Assembly: GCA_018894105.1 (NCBI GenBank)
Contig: CM032117.1
Span: 51,680,503-51,744,502, forward strand
Direction of reading: 5' to 3'
Length of the DNA: 64,000 bases
From: Jacaranda mimosifolia
Lineage: Eukaryota > Streptophyta > Magnoliopsida > Lamiales > Bignoniaceae
Position 1 is the first letter of the stretch, and each line of letters opens with the position of its first letter. A program made the translations under genes and the position numbers. Positions 1 to 13,009 of the stretch are shown in pieces. The notes beneath the pieces were generated by a model. The model saw only the letters and a program-made list of their open reading frames with translations. It was not told the DNA's origin and ran no database searches.

Positions 1-370
1 GTACAGAACTTACCCGAGCGTGATAACCTTGTACAAAACTTACCCAAGCATAGCTTGGTACATAACTTACCCAGATATATCAGCTTGGTACATAACTTAC
101 CCAAGTATATCAGCTTGGTACATAACTTACCCAGGCATATCAGCTTGGTACATAACGTATTGCTGACAGAACAAATCAATGACATATAAATCAAACTAAC
201 TTACCCAAACAGGATATCCTGGTACAGAACTTACCCAAGCACAGCTTGGTATATAAACTTACCCAAGCATATCTGCTTGGTATATAACTTATTACTAACA
301 GAACAAATCATGACATACCAATCGAACTAACTTACCCAAGCATAACAGCTTGGTACACAACAAATTACCG
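1..370. repeat. 30-bp minisatellite inside LTR copy A
   Basis: A unit built on AGCTTGGTACATAACTTACC recurs with an exact 30-bp spacing at about 52, 82 and 112. Diverged units continue to about 370, with gaps around 170-220 and 290-340. The array appears absent from the related LTR copies at 9105-12915 and 14807-18114, so it expanded within this copy or its sublineage. It is not CRISPR: the units are contiguous, with no unique spacers. Confidence 0.8.
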
Positions 371-2255
371 ACAGAACAAATCCATAATACCAATCAATTT
401 CAGACTAGCCAACATGGTGACCTAATACTGTAACGTATGAACAAGTTACCAGTAAGGTAACATATAACAATCCAAATAACAAGATAGTAACAGGCAATCT
501 AGGATACAAAATACAGACAAAAGTTTTGGGGAACCTCACAGGGTTCAAATCAAGAAAACCTCACAAGGTCCAGTAATAAATAGCAACGATCATGAAAATC
601 AAGACAGATATCAAATCAGCAGAACTTAACTAGGTTCAACGATAGCTATGGAATAAGCTTATACGAAACAAGTGCCGATTAGTAGAACCTCACATGAGTA
701 TAACAAATAATAGAGTGCAATAATCAAATCAACATCAACCCTTACGGGTGTTTATCAAGAAAATCGATAGGTACAAAATGCCAAGTTGGCGAATCCTCAC
801 CTCTGTAGTCTTAGAAATGTAGTGACCGACTATTGGTCCATGGAACCCACATCTTTGTCACATCCAAAAGAGTAGATCCAAATTCAAGATCCTCATTCGA
901 TCATACATTCATATTTATACATATTAACGACCTAAATTTGATACTTAATTGGCTAAATCGATAGCCTCAATAAAAATATGCTAATAGCGTCAATCTCGTT
1001 AAAGGAATATATAATTGGGTCCTAAATCATCCAATTGATCTTGCCGCTACTTACAAAATTGATAATGATGGTCCAATATCTCTTAAAAATCCCAATTTAT
1101 CACCACTAAGGTTCCAAATTCATAAAACGAGGGTTTAATCGCTTGATTAACTCAATTATTCCAAAGTCATCATATATATAACCAGATCCCGGTCCACTAA
1201 CTTATATAATTATACGCCTGTCCTAGTTTTCTAAATTAAATTGCGCGTATTCCTCATTTAAATAATACATCGTAAGGTTTGGAGGCATATACATACACAT
1301 GTGTACAACTTAACATAAATTTCTCGTTTTTACCCAATATCTTTTTATCAAAGCTCCAAATGCACGATCAGCCTTTATGCATGTATTCCTTGTGACGAGA
1401 CAAAGATTTTATCTTTTCACCGCCTCCGCCGGAGATGGCCAATGACACCACCAAAAGATGCTCCTCAGCTCCACAAATCAAACCCTTCAAACAATTTCAC
1501 CAAACACTATCGAATTGAATGTCAATTTTGTCCTGGAAGCTTCAGCACCACTATTCACCACTACATCATTTTCTCCTAATTTCTCCATCCACGGTGGTCC
1601 ATTCCCAAAATTGAAGACACCGGTGTGATCCTTGAGCTGAGCCCGTCGAAACCCACTACTCACATTCAAGTTTCAGTCGTCGAAGGGGAGAAACCCATCA
1701 ACCACCACCATGGCCAAAATTTTGAGCTCAATTTTTGGCCGGTACACTAGAAGGTTTGGGGAGAAATTGGTATATTCATGTTGTACGTGAGAAGAGAAAG
1801 AAACCGATACCAAATTTGCTAAGGTTTGGTTGCCAGTGAGGGGCGGCCAGTGAGAGGGTGGTTCATGGTGGTGTTCGAAGAAGAAAATGAAGAAGAAAGG
1901 TGAAATTGCTATATTTATAAAATTTAACTTTTGGTAATTGGAAATTGGCCCCCAAACTTTTAAGACAGCTTCCAATTACATCATCTCAAGTTTTGAGTGT
2001 CTTCACTTTAGCCCCAAGACTATTTATTGCCTCACATTGACTCATTTAACCAATAATAATCCCACTTTGACCCACAAAACTCCCAAATATTGGTCAATCA
2101 AGTTTTCCTCAATTTTCAAATCAACCCCAAAACTTCTAAAATTGTTACAATCAAGTCCTTTTATTTACTTTCGAGCTCTAAAATCCAACCAACTAATACC
2201 TTGATTTTCAAAATCCTTATTTTCAAAAAATTATCGAATTTTAGGGGTGTTACAT
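1..2255 (+). mobile_element. 3' portion of a large LTR (family copy A), truncated by the window start
   Basis: The block ends in GGGGTGTTACA at 2245-2255, the usual CA-type terminus of plant LTRs that begin TGTAA. From about 480 onward it parallels the copy at 14807-18114 in order and wording. Shared features include the text around the AAATCGATAGGTACAA motif (759-774 here, 16492-16507 there) and runs of phrases about 'gaacctcacagggttc'. The 5' end and its target duplication lie outside the window. No coding domain is visible, so it could be a solo LTR or the 3' LTR of an element lying to the left. The short minus-strand ORFs inside (1487-1975) look like chance reading frames in the LTR. Confidence 0.65.
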
Positions 2256-3352
2256 ATCAAGATGGTCAAACAATTATTACCACAATAAGTGAGGCATTTG
2301 AGGAAGTGCAAAAAGGATATATGATTTCAAGAAGTAGCTTTTGACAAGTAACAAATGAAAATTAGAAAGGAGTAGAAAACAATATCGTATCACTAATCAA
2401 GGTGTTCTAGGTCGGGATACAACATCAATTTCAGTGAATCTTACTTCTAACCTTATCTATGCTCGTAAAGCTTTCCATCCATGGTTCCCTTTTCTCATTT
2501 GGACGGTGGATTCTCCAATTATAAGCAAAACAATATCACCTCCTGTTCTGCCAGCTTCTGTCTACGTGTGGCAATGTTAATTCCAATAGGAATTCAGATG
2601 TGATTCTAGTATAATTTCTAAAATCAAATTCTACCGTGGTAATCTACACAAACAGAGCTTCCTGATGGTATATTTGCATAGGTGATCAGGTGGCTTGAGG
2701 GTTGGTTTTCAATTTTTTGAAAATTTAAGTTTGGGTAGTAGTTTTACTAGCTAGGGGGTTTCTTCTTGATTTTGATAGAAATTCCAGAGTTTGGGACTGG
2801 TATTTTGGGAAAATTTTCTAAGGATTTCGATTCTTGATGACTTAGGGAGGATTTGGCTATACTTTAATGGCTAATGGATAAAGATTTGGAAGGTTAGAAA
2901 CTGGGTTTTGGGCAACCTGCAAATAGAAGAGTGTTTTTTGTGTGGAAATGGCTATGGGGGTTGGCTCCTATTTATAGAGATAGGACTTTGTTTATTTGCT
3001 TTGGAGACCCTTAATATTTCTATCTTATTCTGAATTGACCCTAAACTTTTTATTTTAATTTAGTTCTTCATCTTTTTATCCCATTTTGAATTGGCCCAAG
3101 GGAAATAAACAAAAAACTTCTAATTTATATTTTATTACATGATATATCTAATACACACAAAGATGCATTTGTATCTTAAAATATATATACTTTTGTGCTT
3201 TATGACTTAGGAAACATGGCTAAATTCATAGTGTATGTGTATTTAGGGAATTTTAAAGTTAATCTTTTGATTAACTTGTTTAATCTAGAATGCTATTAAT
3301 CGTATCAAAAGGGATAATTTTATAAGATAGTCTATTTACTACGTATAGAATT
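2256..3352. other. Intergenic AT-rich stretch, no gene seen
   Basis: No reading frame with recognisable domains, splice pattern or repeat structure was found between the end of LTR copy A and the MITE starting at 3356. Confidence 0.6.
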
Positions 3353-3355
3353 TTA

Positions 3356-4987
3356 GGGCTTGTTCTTCTATATTTTGGCCATTTTCTAGAAAAAATTTTG
3401 GGGGAATGAAATTTTGGGAGAAAATTTGAAAAATGTGTCATGTGTTTCTTTTTGTTTTGGGAAAATATGGAAAATGATTTGAAAATGTGTTGTTTGTTTT
3501 TTTATGCTTTGAGGAGAGACAAAATTTACTGTAGATATCAAATCAGTTACTTTTTGTTAAGTTTGTAAGCTGAAAGTGATTTTTTTTATGTATTATATGT
3601 ATGTATTTTTATAGTTGGATGATGTGTGTGTGTATGTATATATATATTTGTGTGTGTGTATATATATATATTTGTAATGGTTAAAATACGAGTGTAATTA
3701 ATTTAATTGGTTATTTATTTTGAAATTTATATTTTTATAAATTTAATATTAGTAAATGATGTATTATTTGGTTATATTAATAAATATTAATCATTCATGA
3801 AATCATAATTATATTTTAATTATAAAAAAGTTAGCTTATATCATAATTGTTAATATCGACTTATAAAAAAAATTAATTACTATACATTAATTATAAACTA
3901 ATTATTTTTTATTAATTAAAATATAATTATTTAACTATTTATTACTTACAATTTATGTATAAATAAAAATTAGTTATTTATTAAAATAAATAATTTTTAA
4001 TAATTTATATATATAAGAATTAACAACAATTCATCATATTAAAAAAATAAATAATATTATATTATATGAAATTACATCATCTTAAATTATTTATTAAATA
4101 AATAAACATAATATTTAGTTATATGTAAAATATGAAATATAATTAATATATAAATAATAATTTATTTAAATAAATTAATTTAATTAATTTAATAAGTTAT
4201 TTAATTATTTTAACACATTATTTAATTAATACTTTATTTAGTAAATAAATTACTTAGTAATGATCAAATAATTTTACTTAAATTTAATTAATTCTCTCAA
4301 CAATTACTTTATGGATATCAATATTAATTTATTAAACTTAATAGATTATTACATAAGTATCACCTTATAACCAATTTTTTTATTATAATTTTAAATAAAT
4401 GTAAAGATTAATATTTAATGAAGAATATATTTTGAAGAAGATTAATTTATTTATTATACAAATTAAAACATCTTAAGTTATTATTAAATGAATAAATATA
4501 ATTTTATTTAATACATTAAATATTAAATATAACTAATACATTATTTAATTAATAAGTAAATTTAATTAATTTAATATTTTATTCCATAAATAAATTATTT
4601 AGTAAAAACATAAATAATATTTAATTAAATTAAATTTATTTTTTTGATAATTAATTTAATTAAATTTGTAAACATAAGTTTTAGAATTTTTTTACTTAGT
4701 AAAAAAATTTAATATATATATGTATGTATGTCTGTATGTGTGTGTGTGTGTGTGTGAATGAGTGAAGTGGGAGAATGATAAACGAATGAGTAAGATGAAA
4801 GGTAGAGTGAGAAAAGTGAGGAGGTAGGTGTGATTTTTAGGGTGTAAGGTTTTTTATGTGAATTGAGAGGGGTTTTTTGGATATAAAATTTGAAATTTTT
4901 GGGAAAAAGATTAAAGAATGTGCCTCCATTTTGAAATTTTTTTGGGGGGGTGGAAATTTTTTTGGGAAAATATAGAAGAGTATAGCC
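3356..4987. mobile_element. Non-autonomous inverted-repeat element (PIF/Harbinger or Tourist-like), 1.6 kb
   Basis: The left end GGGCTTGTTCTTCTATATTT and the reverse complement of the right end, GGCTATACTCTTCTATATTT, form imperfect terminal inverted repeats. Both ends are flanked by TTA (3353-3355 and 4988-4990), the target duplication typical of PIF/Harbinger elements. The interior is extremely AT-rich with short GT/TA microsatellites (3625-3672 and 4719-4756) and has no ORF. A sub-terminal stretch with an ACTGTAG core resembles the minus-strand sequence of the smaller element at 36316-36765, suggesting one family. Confidence 0.65.
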
Positions 4988-6110
4988 TTAAATTTTGATT
5001 TTCTATGGTTACCAGATAGTTTAATAATTTAATTTTTTTAAGGAGAATTACTTACAAGAAGAGTCAGGGTGTTACATAAACACTTAGACCCGCATGAATA
5101 CCAAAAGTCCGTACTTATATGTGTAATTTTCATGATAAATTAATATGCCATCCCCATGGATTTATTTATCATGTCAGTCAAATTATATCGTAATGCTAAA
5201 AAATGGGCAAATTAGGTTTTTACTTCCTTATAAAAATGGGAAAGAGCAAAAAATCCCCCTTATGAAAAAAAAAAATAGGCAGTGCGTCCCCTTTATATTT
5301 TTAAAAAGGTAGCAAATTATCCCATCATCTCGTGGTGCAAATCACTCGCGGCAAGTACAGTTAATTCTAGGGTTGTTGCTATTGAAATGTCAATTTTATC
5401 CATAAATGTCAATTGTTGGATTCATTGAAAAGCCGGAGAAAAGCGAGCCAGCCCATGGTAGTCTTTAAAAAGAGCGACTTAGTTGTCTTTCCTCCTCAAC
5501 AGCGATGGACCTCCTAGTCGGAGGGCCAGAAAAATTGACGATTCACATTACTTCTACCTATAAAAAAATATAAAATATAAAATATATTTATATATATGCA
5601 TAATATATAGTTAAATATAGACATTTATATATAGTTAAATATATATACATATTTATATACATATATATAAAAACCCGGCATCCACCCCATGAACCCACCC
5701 AACCCACCCCCACCCCACGAGCGTTGGTCATGGCCATTGGCGAATGCTGCCATGGCCGCCTCTGCCGGTGGGTGGGGTGGGGTGGGGTGGGGTGGGGTGG
5801 GGTGGGGTTATTATATAAAATATTTATTTATTAATATATATTACATATAAATATATACATAAATATATTTATGTATTTGTAATGTATTATATTATATTTA
5901 TTATATTATATATTTATATATTTTATATTTATATTTGTATATAAATAAGAAGGAATAAATTAGAAAGATGAAAATAAAAAAAAATAAAATTAATTTTAAA
6001 TTTAAATAAAAAAATTAGTGTAAAGGAGATGAAAAAAGATATATAAAAATAAATTTAAAAAGAATAAATAAATAAATAAATAAAATTAAAAATATATAAA
6101 ATAATTATGG
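4988..6110. other. AT-rich intergenic DNA with a C-rich/G-rich hairpin-prone island
   Basis: No gene was recognised. The only GC-rich island (about 5675-5810) has CCCACC-type runs on the left and GGGGT repeats on the right, around a short GC-rich centre, so a fold-back structure is possible. The remainder is TA-rich simple sequence. Confidence 0.5.
5768..5808 (+). repeat. (GGGGT)n pentanucleotide microsatellite
   Basis: About seven successive TGGGG units lie on the plus strand. Four or more adjacent G4 runs give a clear G-quadruplex-forming motif. C-rich runs at 5675-5720 could alternatively pair with it. Confidence 0.85.
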
Positions 6111-6328
6111 GTAGTATAGTCTTTATACATTAAAATTAGGTTTAAACTGCAGATGCTTCTCTGTCTCAGCACACAATAAATGTACATTTTAGGGCAGAGG
6201 TCGTATATGGGGTATAAGGGTAGTATAATTTTTATACATTAAAATTAGGGTTAAACTGCAGATGCTTCTCTGTCTCAGCACACAATAAATGTACTTTGTT
6301 GGGCTGAGGTCGTATATGGGGGATAAAC
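6111..6328. repeat. Tandem duplication, 109-bp unit
   Basis: Copies at 6111-6219 and 6220-6328 share long identical stretches, such as the AAACTGCAGATGCTTCTCTG segment, and differ at few positions. The shift is 109 bp at both ends, so this is one tandem duplication. No ORF runs through it. Confidence 0.85.
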
Positions 6329-6557
6329 GAGAAAAAAAGCAACAGTAAACCAAGCCAGAACCTTTCTCTTTAATCGTTGTTTACTAATTTCCATGTCCCT
6401 AAAGTCAGTAAAGGTTCTTGTCTTTTTCGTGCCAATTAGTTTTATCCAATAAAGCCCTCTTCTTATCTGGGAACATATACTTCTTTACACCTAAAAACTC
6501 TATTTATTTTTCACTGTGAAACTACAAATGAAAAGACGCATTGCGTTGTCCGCTGCC

Positions 6558-6639
6558 AGGAAAATCACAATTTTTGTTTCATAATTTAGGGCTATTTTTA
6601 AGTGTGTACTATTTATTTTGAAATTATCACATTGAATCA

Positions 6640-6679
<40 letters not shown>

Positions 6680-8295
6680 TTAAATTTAGTCATGACTTCC
6701 TCCTTTCGCCAAATACTTAATGGAAACACATGTGTTGTACGCATAGCCGTTAACAGGTGGGTTTTGGAGGAAAAATTGAATAGGCCTAAGTTATGGGATC
6801 AAAAATGCGTTTTTCTCGGACAGTATTCATATTTATATTTAAACACTTTTTAATGATTATTTCTAAATTAAAATTTAACAAAAAATATTTTAAATTATGT
6901 TTTATTAAACATGTTATTTTTAAATTATATTTTAAATTCTATTAATTTTCATTTATATTTAGAAATAACAAAATTAAAACTAATTTTTAAATTAAATTTT
7001 AAAGTTCAAAATAATTTTTAGTTTTAATTTTAATTTTAATTAATTTTAACTTTGTAAAATGATATAAATTAATGTATTTAGTAAAATTACTATAAAAACA
7101 TTTCAATTAATATTTAGAAATTTAAATTTAAAATGTTCTAAGTTACACGAAATAAATATTCAATTTTTTAAATATTATAAATTAAAGATTTAATAATATT
7201 ACAAACATTTAATATTTTTTGTGTTTGGAGATTTATTTAGTTATTATCTTGTTAAATTTTTTTGTTGTTTTAGAAAATTAGTTAATATGAAAATAAATTT
7301 AAAATTTTATAATACATAACTTTTTGTTATAAATTAGAATTAAAATTTATAATTTTTTGTTATTTTTAAATTTATAATTTTGGTTTTAAACTTTAATTTT
7401 AGTTATTATAAATTTGGAAATAGATTTTTAAATTTTTTGTTATTTTCAAATTTTCAAATATAGTAATGAAAAATTAACTAATTCAGAAATTATAAATTTT
7501 GAATTTTGAATTTTCCATGCATATTTCCAAATTAAATTTTAAATATAATTTTAAATTATATTCTATTAAATAAGTTATTTCTAAATTTAAATTATATCTT
7601 AAATTCTATTTATTTTTAATTATATTTAGAAATGATGAAATTAAAAATAATTTTTAATTAAAATTTAAAAATAAAATGACCATTCCAAATTTTAGGTATA
7701 ATTAAAATATATTTAAATTAAAAATATAATTTAAATTTTAAAATTTATTTTCAAATTAACTAATTTTTAAAGATAAGAAAAATTTTAACAAGTTAATAAC
7801 TAAATAAATTTTTAAACACAAAAAAATATCAAATATAAATTATAATTTCTCTCATGTTTGGAAATGAAATATTTATTTTAGTTTTTAAATACTTTTGAAT
7901 GTTTTTGAAACTTTTTACACGATAAAAATAAATTATTTAATTTATAATATTTAAAAAAAATTGGATATTTATATCGTGTAATTTAGCATATTTTAAATTT
8001 AAATTTATGAAAATTATTGAAAATTTCTTATGATAATTTTCTAAGTACATTAGTTATTGAAAAATCATACTTTCGGTCCCACAATTTAGGCTCCGTCAAA
8101 TTTTCCTCCAAATTCCATGCATTAATGGCCACACGCACATCACGTGCATCTCCCGTTAAGTATTTGATGCAAGGACGGTGGCGGGACCAAATGTGAGAAA
8201 AATTCTAATCGTGAGACTCAATGTGATAATTTTAAAATAATTGGGATTCGATTGAAAATGACCATAAGTTATGAAACCAAAAATGCGATTTTCTC
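6558..8295. mobile_element. Fold-back element with arms of about 250 bp
   Basis: The left arm (about 6558-6820) matches the reverse complement of the right arm (about 8060-8295) along most of its length. Shared blocks include GTTTCATAA near the ends, GAAATTATCACATTGA-like text, an AAATACTTAA block, GGAGGAAAA, and a CCTAA(G/A)TTATGGG-type block at the inner edge. The left arm also contains an (ATT)n run at 6640-6679. The 1.2-kb centre is AT-rich and has no ORF. Long arms without coding capacity suggest a Mutator-like or fold-back MITE. No clean target duplication was found. Confidence 0.55.
6640..6679. repeat. (ATT)n microsatellite
   Basis: About thirteen uninterrupted ATT units lie within the left arm of the fold-back element. 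Confidence 0.95.
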
Positions 8296-9104
8296 GAATG
8301 CTCCCCATTGAGATAAATTTATTGAATTTTATTTTTAATTTTAAAATTCTCTAATATAAATATTGATTTAGAAAAGGATACAGTGATACAGAGGGAGTAT
8401 AATTTCCAAATATCTACCAAAATTTTCTTCCAAAATATCCGAATAGTTTTAATTACTTTACTAAAAAAAATCCTCAATTCTCATCTCCAACGTTATTCCT
8501 TAACCAATCATCATAATTTTTTTATTTTTTATTTTTGAAAAAAATGGTAGAATATATTGATTAAAGCAAACAAAGTCAACAGGTTCAGTAGTCCATATCA
8601 CTATCGGACATGCACAATTTAAGCCCCAAAAACAAAGGCAACTAAAAATCCAAAAATTACCTGCCATCTAGAAGAGAGGGCGTCTTAGTACTCATCCAAG
8701 TATCTTGACGCGAATCGGAATGCGCCAAGAGTGGATTGAATCGGCTTACCAAGGAAAACTTAGTTTTGCTGTTATCAAATAGACCAACAAAATTTGTCAC
8801 TTGTCTAGAAAAGTGACGAATTTTGAATAAACGAATTTTCACCACACAATAAATGAAGTCCGTCACTTTGGACACCTCACATTGCCAAATTATCACAAGT
8901 GGAAAGGGTATTGAGACACATCCTAATGAATATTTTCACTTTAGGTAATAATTTACAAGACCAAATAAATAGATAATTTCTACAACGCATAGTACTAGAA
9001 GAACCCCTCAACTTCATCAATCCTTATTTGAACAAATCACGCACCAAAAAATAAGCACTATATACCACTTTTGCCATAATGCCAAAACCATGTGTCTAGA
9101 CTAT
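8296..9104. other. Intergenic, no gene supported
   Basis: A 79-codon minus-strand frame (8657-8896) has no domain I recognise and no splice context. Nothing else stands out. Confidence 0.5.
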
Positions 9105-12100
9105 ATAACAACCCTAGAAATGCATTAATTTTGATCTTTTATTTAATTATTATTTTTTGAAAATTTTGTTTAATTTTACTAAATTCTTTAAGTTTTTGGG
9201 TTACAATGCGAATAGAAAAGACTTAATTTCATCTTTATTTAAAATTCGGAGGACCAATGTTTAAAGTTTATAAACTAGGTTGGCTAATATGGAGAACTAA
9301 TAAGCCAGGAGGCTAAATTGAACCCAAATAAAACCTTTGGACTCAAATAAAGGCAGACCATAAATTTTGGAGGTCAATCTGTGAATAAGGAAAGGTCATT
9401 TCTATAGATATGAAATTTTCAATTTTCACCCCCACAACTCTTTCTTCCTCACCGAAACACCTTCTCTTTTTCTCTCCGACGATCAACACTAGCAACAACC
9501 TGGAGCTAAAAACGAAACCGATCATCATCTTCACCACAACCTTAGGAACACTGCAACCCTACATGCAAGCGGAGATAATCTGTGAGCTACAAGGAAAATC
9601 AAATCGAAAACCTAGCCACGATGGGAGCGGCATTTTGGCGACTGTTTGACGCAAACCAGGTGTGGGTTTTGAAGCTTTTAGCTCAAGGATAACGCCAGTA
9701 GTTTTAGATTCATGAATAGACCACCGACAGTGATGGAATTTAGCAAAAATTGAGGCGGCGGAGGTAGTGGTGCTAGAACTTTTAGGCGGCAATTGAGCTT
9801 CAATTCGACGACGATTGAAAAACTTAACTTGGGGGTTTGATTCCTTTCACTGAAATGCATCTACCGACGGTGGTGGTGACAATCTCCGGTGGCGGCGGTG
9901 AAGAGATAGTTTTCTTGTCTCGACGCAATGATTGCTTGCATGGAAGATGATCGTGAAAATTCCTTATCGATATCAAGGATTTGGGTAAATGATCGAAATT
10001 AGGTTAATTTGTTATTGTTTGTATATGTATTCATGTACCAATCTTTACAACCTTGTAAAATTAGAAATAGTGAGTAGATCGATCGAAAAATACAGCCATG
10101 CATGAGAATGAAACATGCATGCATGTTACTTAATCTTTATAAACCCGAATTTTATATTATTTCATGCGAACCATGATTAGTTAAGTTAATTAGGTGATGA
10201 AAATACTAATTTTATGTAACCGTGACCTAAGCGACAAACTTGGATTATTAATGATAATTGGGCTATCATAATCTATATTGTGCAACGATTATAGGGTTAA
10301 TTATGTAATCTAGGGATCTGACTCTATTATCTTTAACCGATATAAATGAACTTCAAAAATGTTGTCATAATAACGGCAAGATTAGCACATTTCGTAATGA
10401 TAATACCGAATGAAAACCTTAAATTACCATGCTAGATGAGTAACTATTGATATAAGATTATTAATCGTATAACTGTAATTATAAGGTTGAATGAGATATT
10501 GACAATGAACCTATTTGTTGGTTAGGTGACGAGGTATTGGACCTTGCTGATCAGTAGGCTTGGATTTGCATTTCTAAGTTATCAAGGTGAGGATCCATCG
10601 ACCTGGTATTTGTTTGAGTAAAGCGATTTCAATATGTTTGAACCTTGTGAGGTTCCATTGATCTGGTACTTGTCTTGATTATCATTATCATTATATTGTT
10701 GATTATTGAATCTTGTCAGGTTCCATCGATTGATACTTGTCTTGCTTATTGTTATCACTGATTGTTGATTTGTTGAACCCTATGAGGTTCTCTCTATCTG
10801 ATAATTATTTGATCACCTTGAAAAGGGTTTAAGCTGTTTTTCTTTGAAACCAAATGTCTTTCGCTTGATTGAACCTTGTGGACTATTGAACTCATGAATT
10901 ATATCCGTTATTGAATCGTGCCTAGGGATGGCAAAACTATCCATCCCTGTGGGTATCCGTGAGTAATTCCTCGCGACAAGGCAGGTTCGGGGAGAATTTT
11001 CTCCCCGTAGGGACAGGGGCGGGTATAATTTAATCCCTATTTGCTAAATGGGGGTGAGGATGGGGATTATAGTCCCTGTCCCCATGGGTACCCATTACCC
11101 GTTAATTTAATTAAATTAAATACTTTAGTATTAGTATTAATTCTTCTAATTTGCAAATCCTCAATTAACTTTTTTCTTTTTTCTTTTTTTCCCAAGGTTG
11201 TTCAAAAGCAAAAATGGACCTTGTATGCTTCACAATACAAAAGGATAAAGATGATGATGTAATATTTTTTAAATTAATATCGAAATATATTTGGTTATTT
11301 GAATTATTTTTTCTTATAATAAAATACATTTTTGTAAGAGCCAATTTAAATGGAGAGCTCTTGGGAAGAGTCAAGCTAAATGAAGAGCTCTTTGAAGGAG
11401 TTAACGAATTGTTATGATTTTTTTAAAATTTATGTTTATGTATTATCTATTATCTATCTTTTAATATTCTATTATAAAATCTAATTAAATATCATGTGTT
11501 ATGTACTTATGTTTGACATTATTTTAATTTTGGAAGTAATTTAAATTATTGAAAAATTTTAGTACTTTTTTTTATTTCTAATTTTTTTTAAGAATTTGAT
11601 AAATTAAAAATCCGTGGGTACCCGTCTCCCCACTGGGGAATGAGGACAGATACCCTCCATGGGAACGAAGGCGGGGATGAGTGGCATTTTCACTTCGCGC
11701 CGGCAGGGGGCAGAGGGCTATCCCCACCCCGCCCCGCCCAGTTGACACTCCTAACCATGCACCCCTGTGTGGGTTTGATTTTCTTAAATCGTTTCTGATA
11801 ACCAATTGATTATTCCTATTCTGGCACCATGAACTTTCATTATTTCATTTGTTATCGTCTAGATTGAATCTGTTCTATATATTGTTGTATAACCTTATTG
11901 GCTTCCATGATTGACTGCATATATCGTTGCTTGCCTAGAGGGCTTATTAAAGTGATTTTGCAAAGTTTGTTGTTCTGCCATGTTGGCAATTGGTTGATTG
12001 AACATATTAAAAGATAACTGTACGGGAGAATTATTGGGTCGAGTGCCTTGCCAAGCTGTCATGCTTGAGCCACCCTTATTGTCGAGCTATCATGCTCGAG

Positions 12101-12915
12101 CCACTATTATTACCGTACTATTATGATTGAAATATTGTAATGTTATGGAGGAATAAAGGTATTCTAATATGTATGCTATGCTTGTTTTACTTGATTTGCA
12201 TATGTTGTATGGGTTTGTCATTCTTGAACTGTACTCATGCTCATGGAGCAATAATGCAAGAGTGATTTTTCAGCTTAGATCGGGCTGATGTCCCGAGCCA
12301 AACGAGCCACAGCTATACTTCCCGACTGTGATCGGTTGACATGCTCTACACCTCCCGAGCATGATCGGTTGAGACGATTAGGCCATTGAGCCGACGATTA
12401 CAGCTTCCAAACCTAGCATTTGCTAGTAGCTTGAAATCCATTATTGTTCTGATTCTGGCATATTCATGTTTTTCTTGTATTGCCCTGTCAATAAAATGGT
12501 TCTCTTGAATTTGTTGACGGTTTAATAGACCACATATTGCTTTACATTATTCCTCACTAAGTCCTTAATACTCACCCTTGTGTCATTTATTTCCTCTCCA
12601 AATAGGTATGAGATAGAGAACTAGGATAGATGACAACTATGATAGAAACCATATGTATTAGTGTTCGGGTGAATGTATGTATATATATATGAAATCTATG
12701 GTTGTTTTGGCTTTATAGATGTTGTAATATGTCATGATGAATTTAAGATCTACGGCATGTACGAATTATGTTGCTTGTGACGATATTTTAGTTCAGAATA
12801 TTATTAGGTTATTAGTATGAATTATAGCACTCTGATATTATTATAATAAGTTTGAAGCATGTTGTGGGTTTATAATCGTTGTGGTTTATTAGAGATGTGT
12901 CAAAAAAAAATTATA
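9105..12915 (-). mobile_element. Minus-strand LTR of the same family (copy B), interrupted by a hAT-like element
   Basis: Read on the minus strand, 12600-12500 resembles 15240-15340 of copy C (the 'aagtccagaggacttagt' neighbourhood). The repeated GAACCTTGTGAGGTTCCAT phrases at 10550-10740 are the reverse of the 'gaacctcacaaggttc' phrases of copies A and C. The low-coordinate end is degenerate, with a TATAACAACCCTAGAAA-like start near 9105. The high-coordinate end near 12915 lacks a clear terminus, so both limits are approximate. It is more diverged than copies A and C. Small ORFs at 9343-9860 have no recognisable domain. Confidence 0.5.
10923..11753. mobile_element. Non-autonomous hAT-like element nested in LTR copy B
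   Basis: The element starts TAGGGATGGCAAAAC and its right end, reverse-complemented, reads TAGGAGTGTCAACTG, the usual form of plant hAT termini. Flanking octamers ATCGTGCC (10915-10922) and ACCATGCA (11754-11761) agree at five of eight positions, consistent with a decayed 8-bp target duplication. GC-rich sub-terminal segments with GGGTACCC cores at both ends form a further inverted repeat around an AT-rich centre. No transposase was seen. Confidence 0.6.
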
Positions 12916-13009
12916 GGCCTATCAGATATTATGTTTGCATGCTATAAGATTGAACTGGGTGGCATCTCGGCTTGTGGCTAATTCAAGTTGGGTGCTACAC
13001 AAGCTATGC

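Noticed and set aside
1..370. Regular 30-bp repeats reminiscent of CRISPR repeats
   Set aside because: The units are contiguous with no spacers, and the context is a plant LTR.
8657..8896. 79-codon minus-strand ORF
   Set aside because: No recognisable domain, and the surrounding sequence does not continue it.
11041..11417. Overlapping ORFs in the hAT-like element at 10923-11753
   Set aside because: They are AT-driven chance frames, with no hAT dimerisation or transposase motif.
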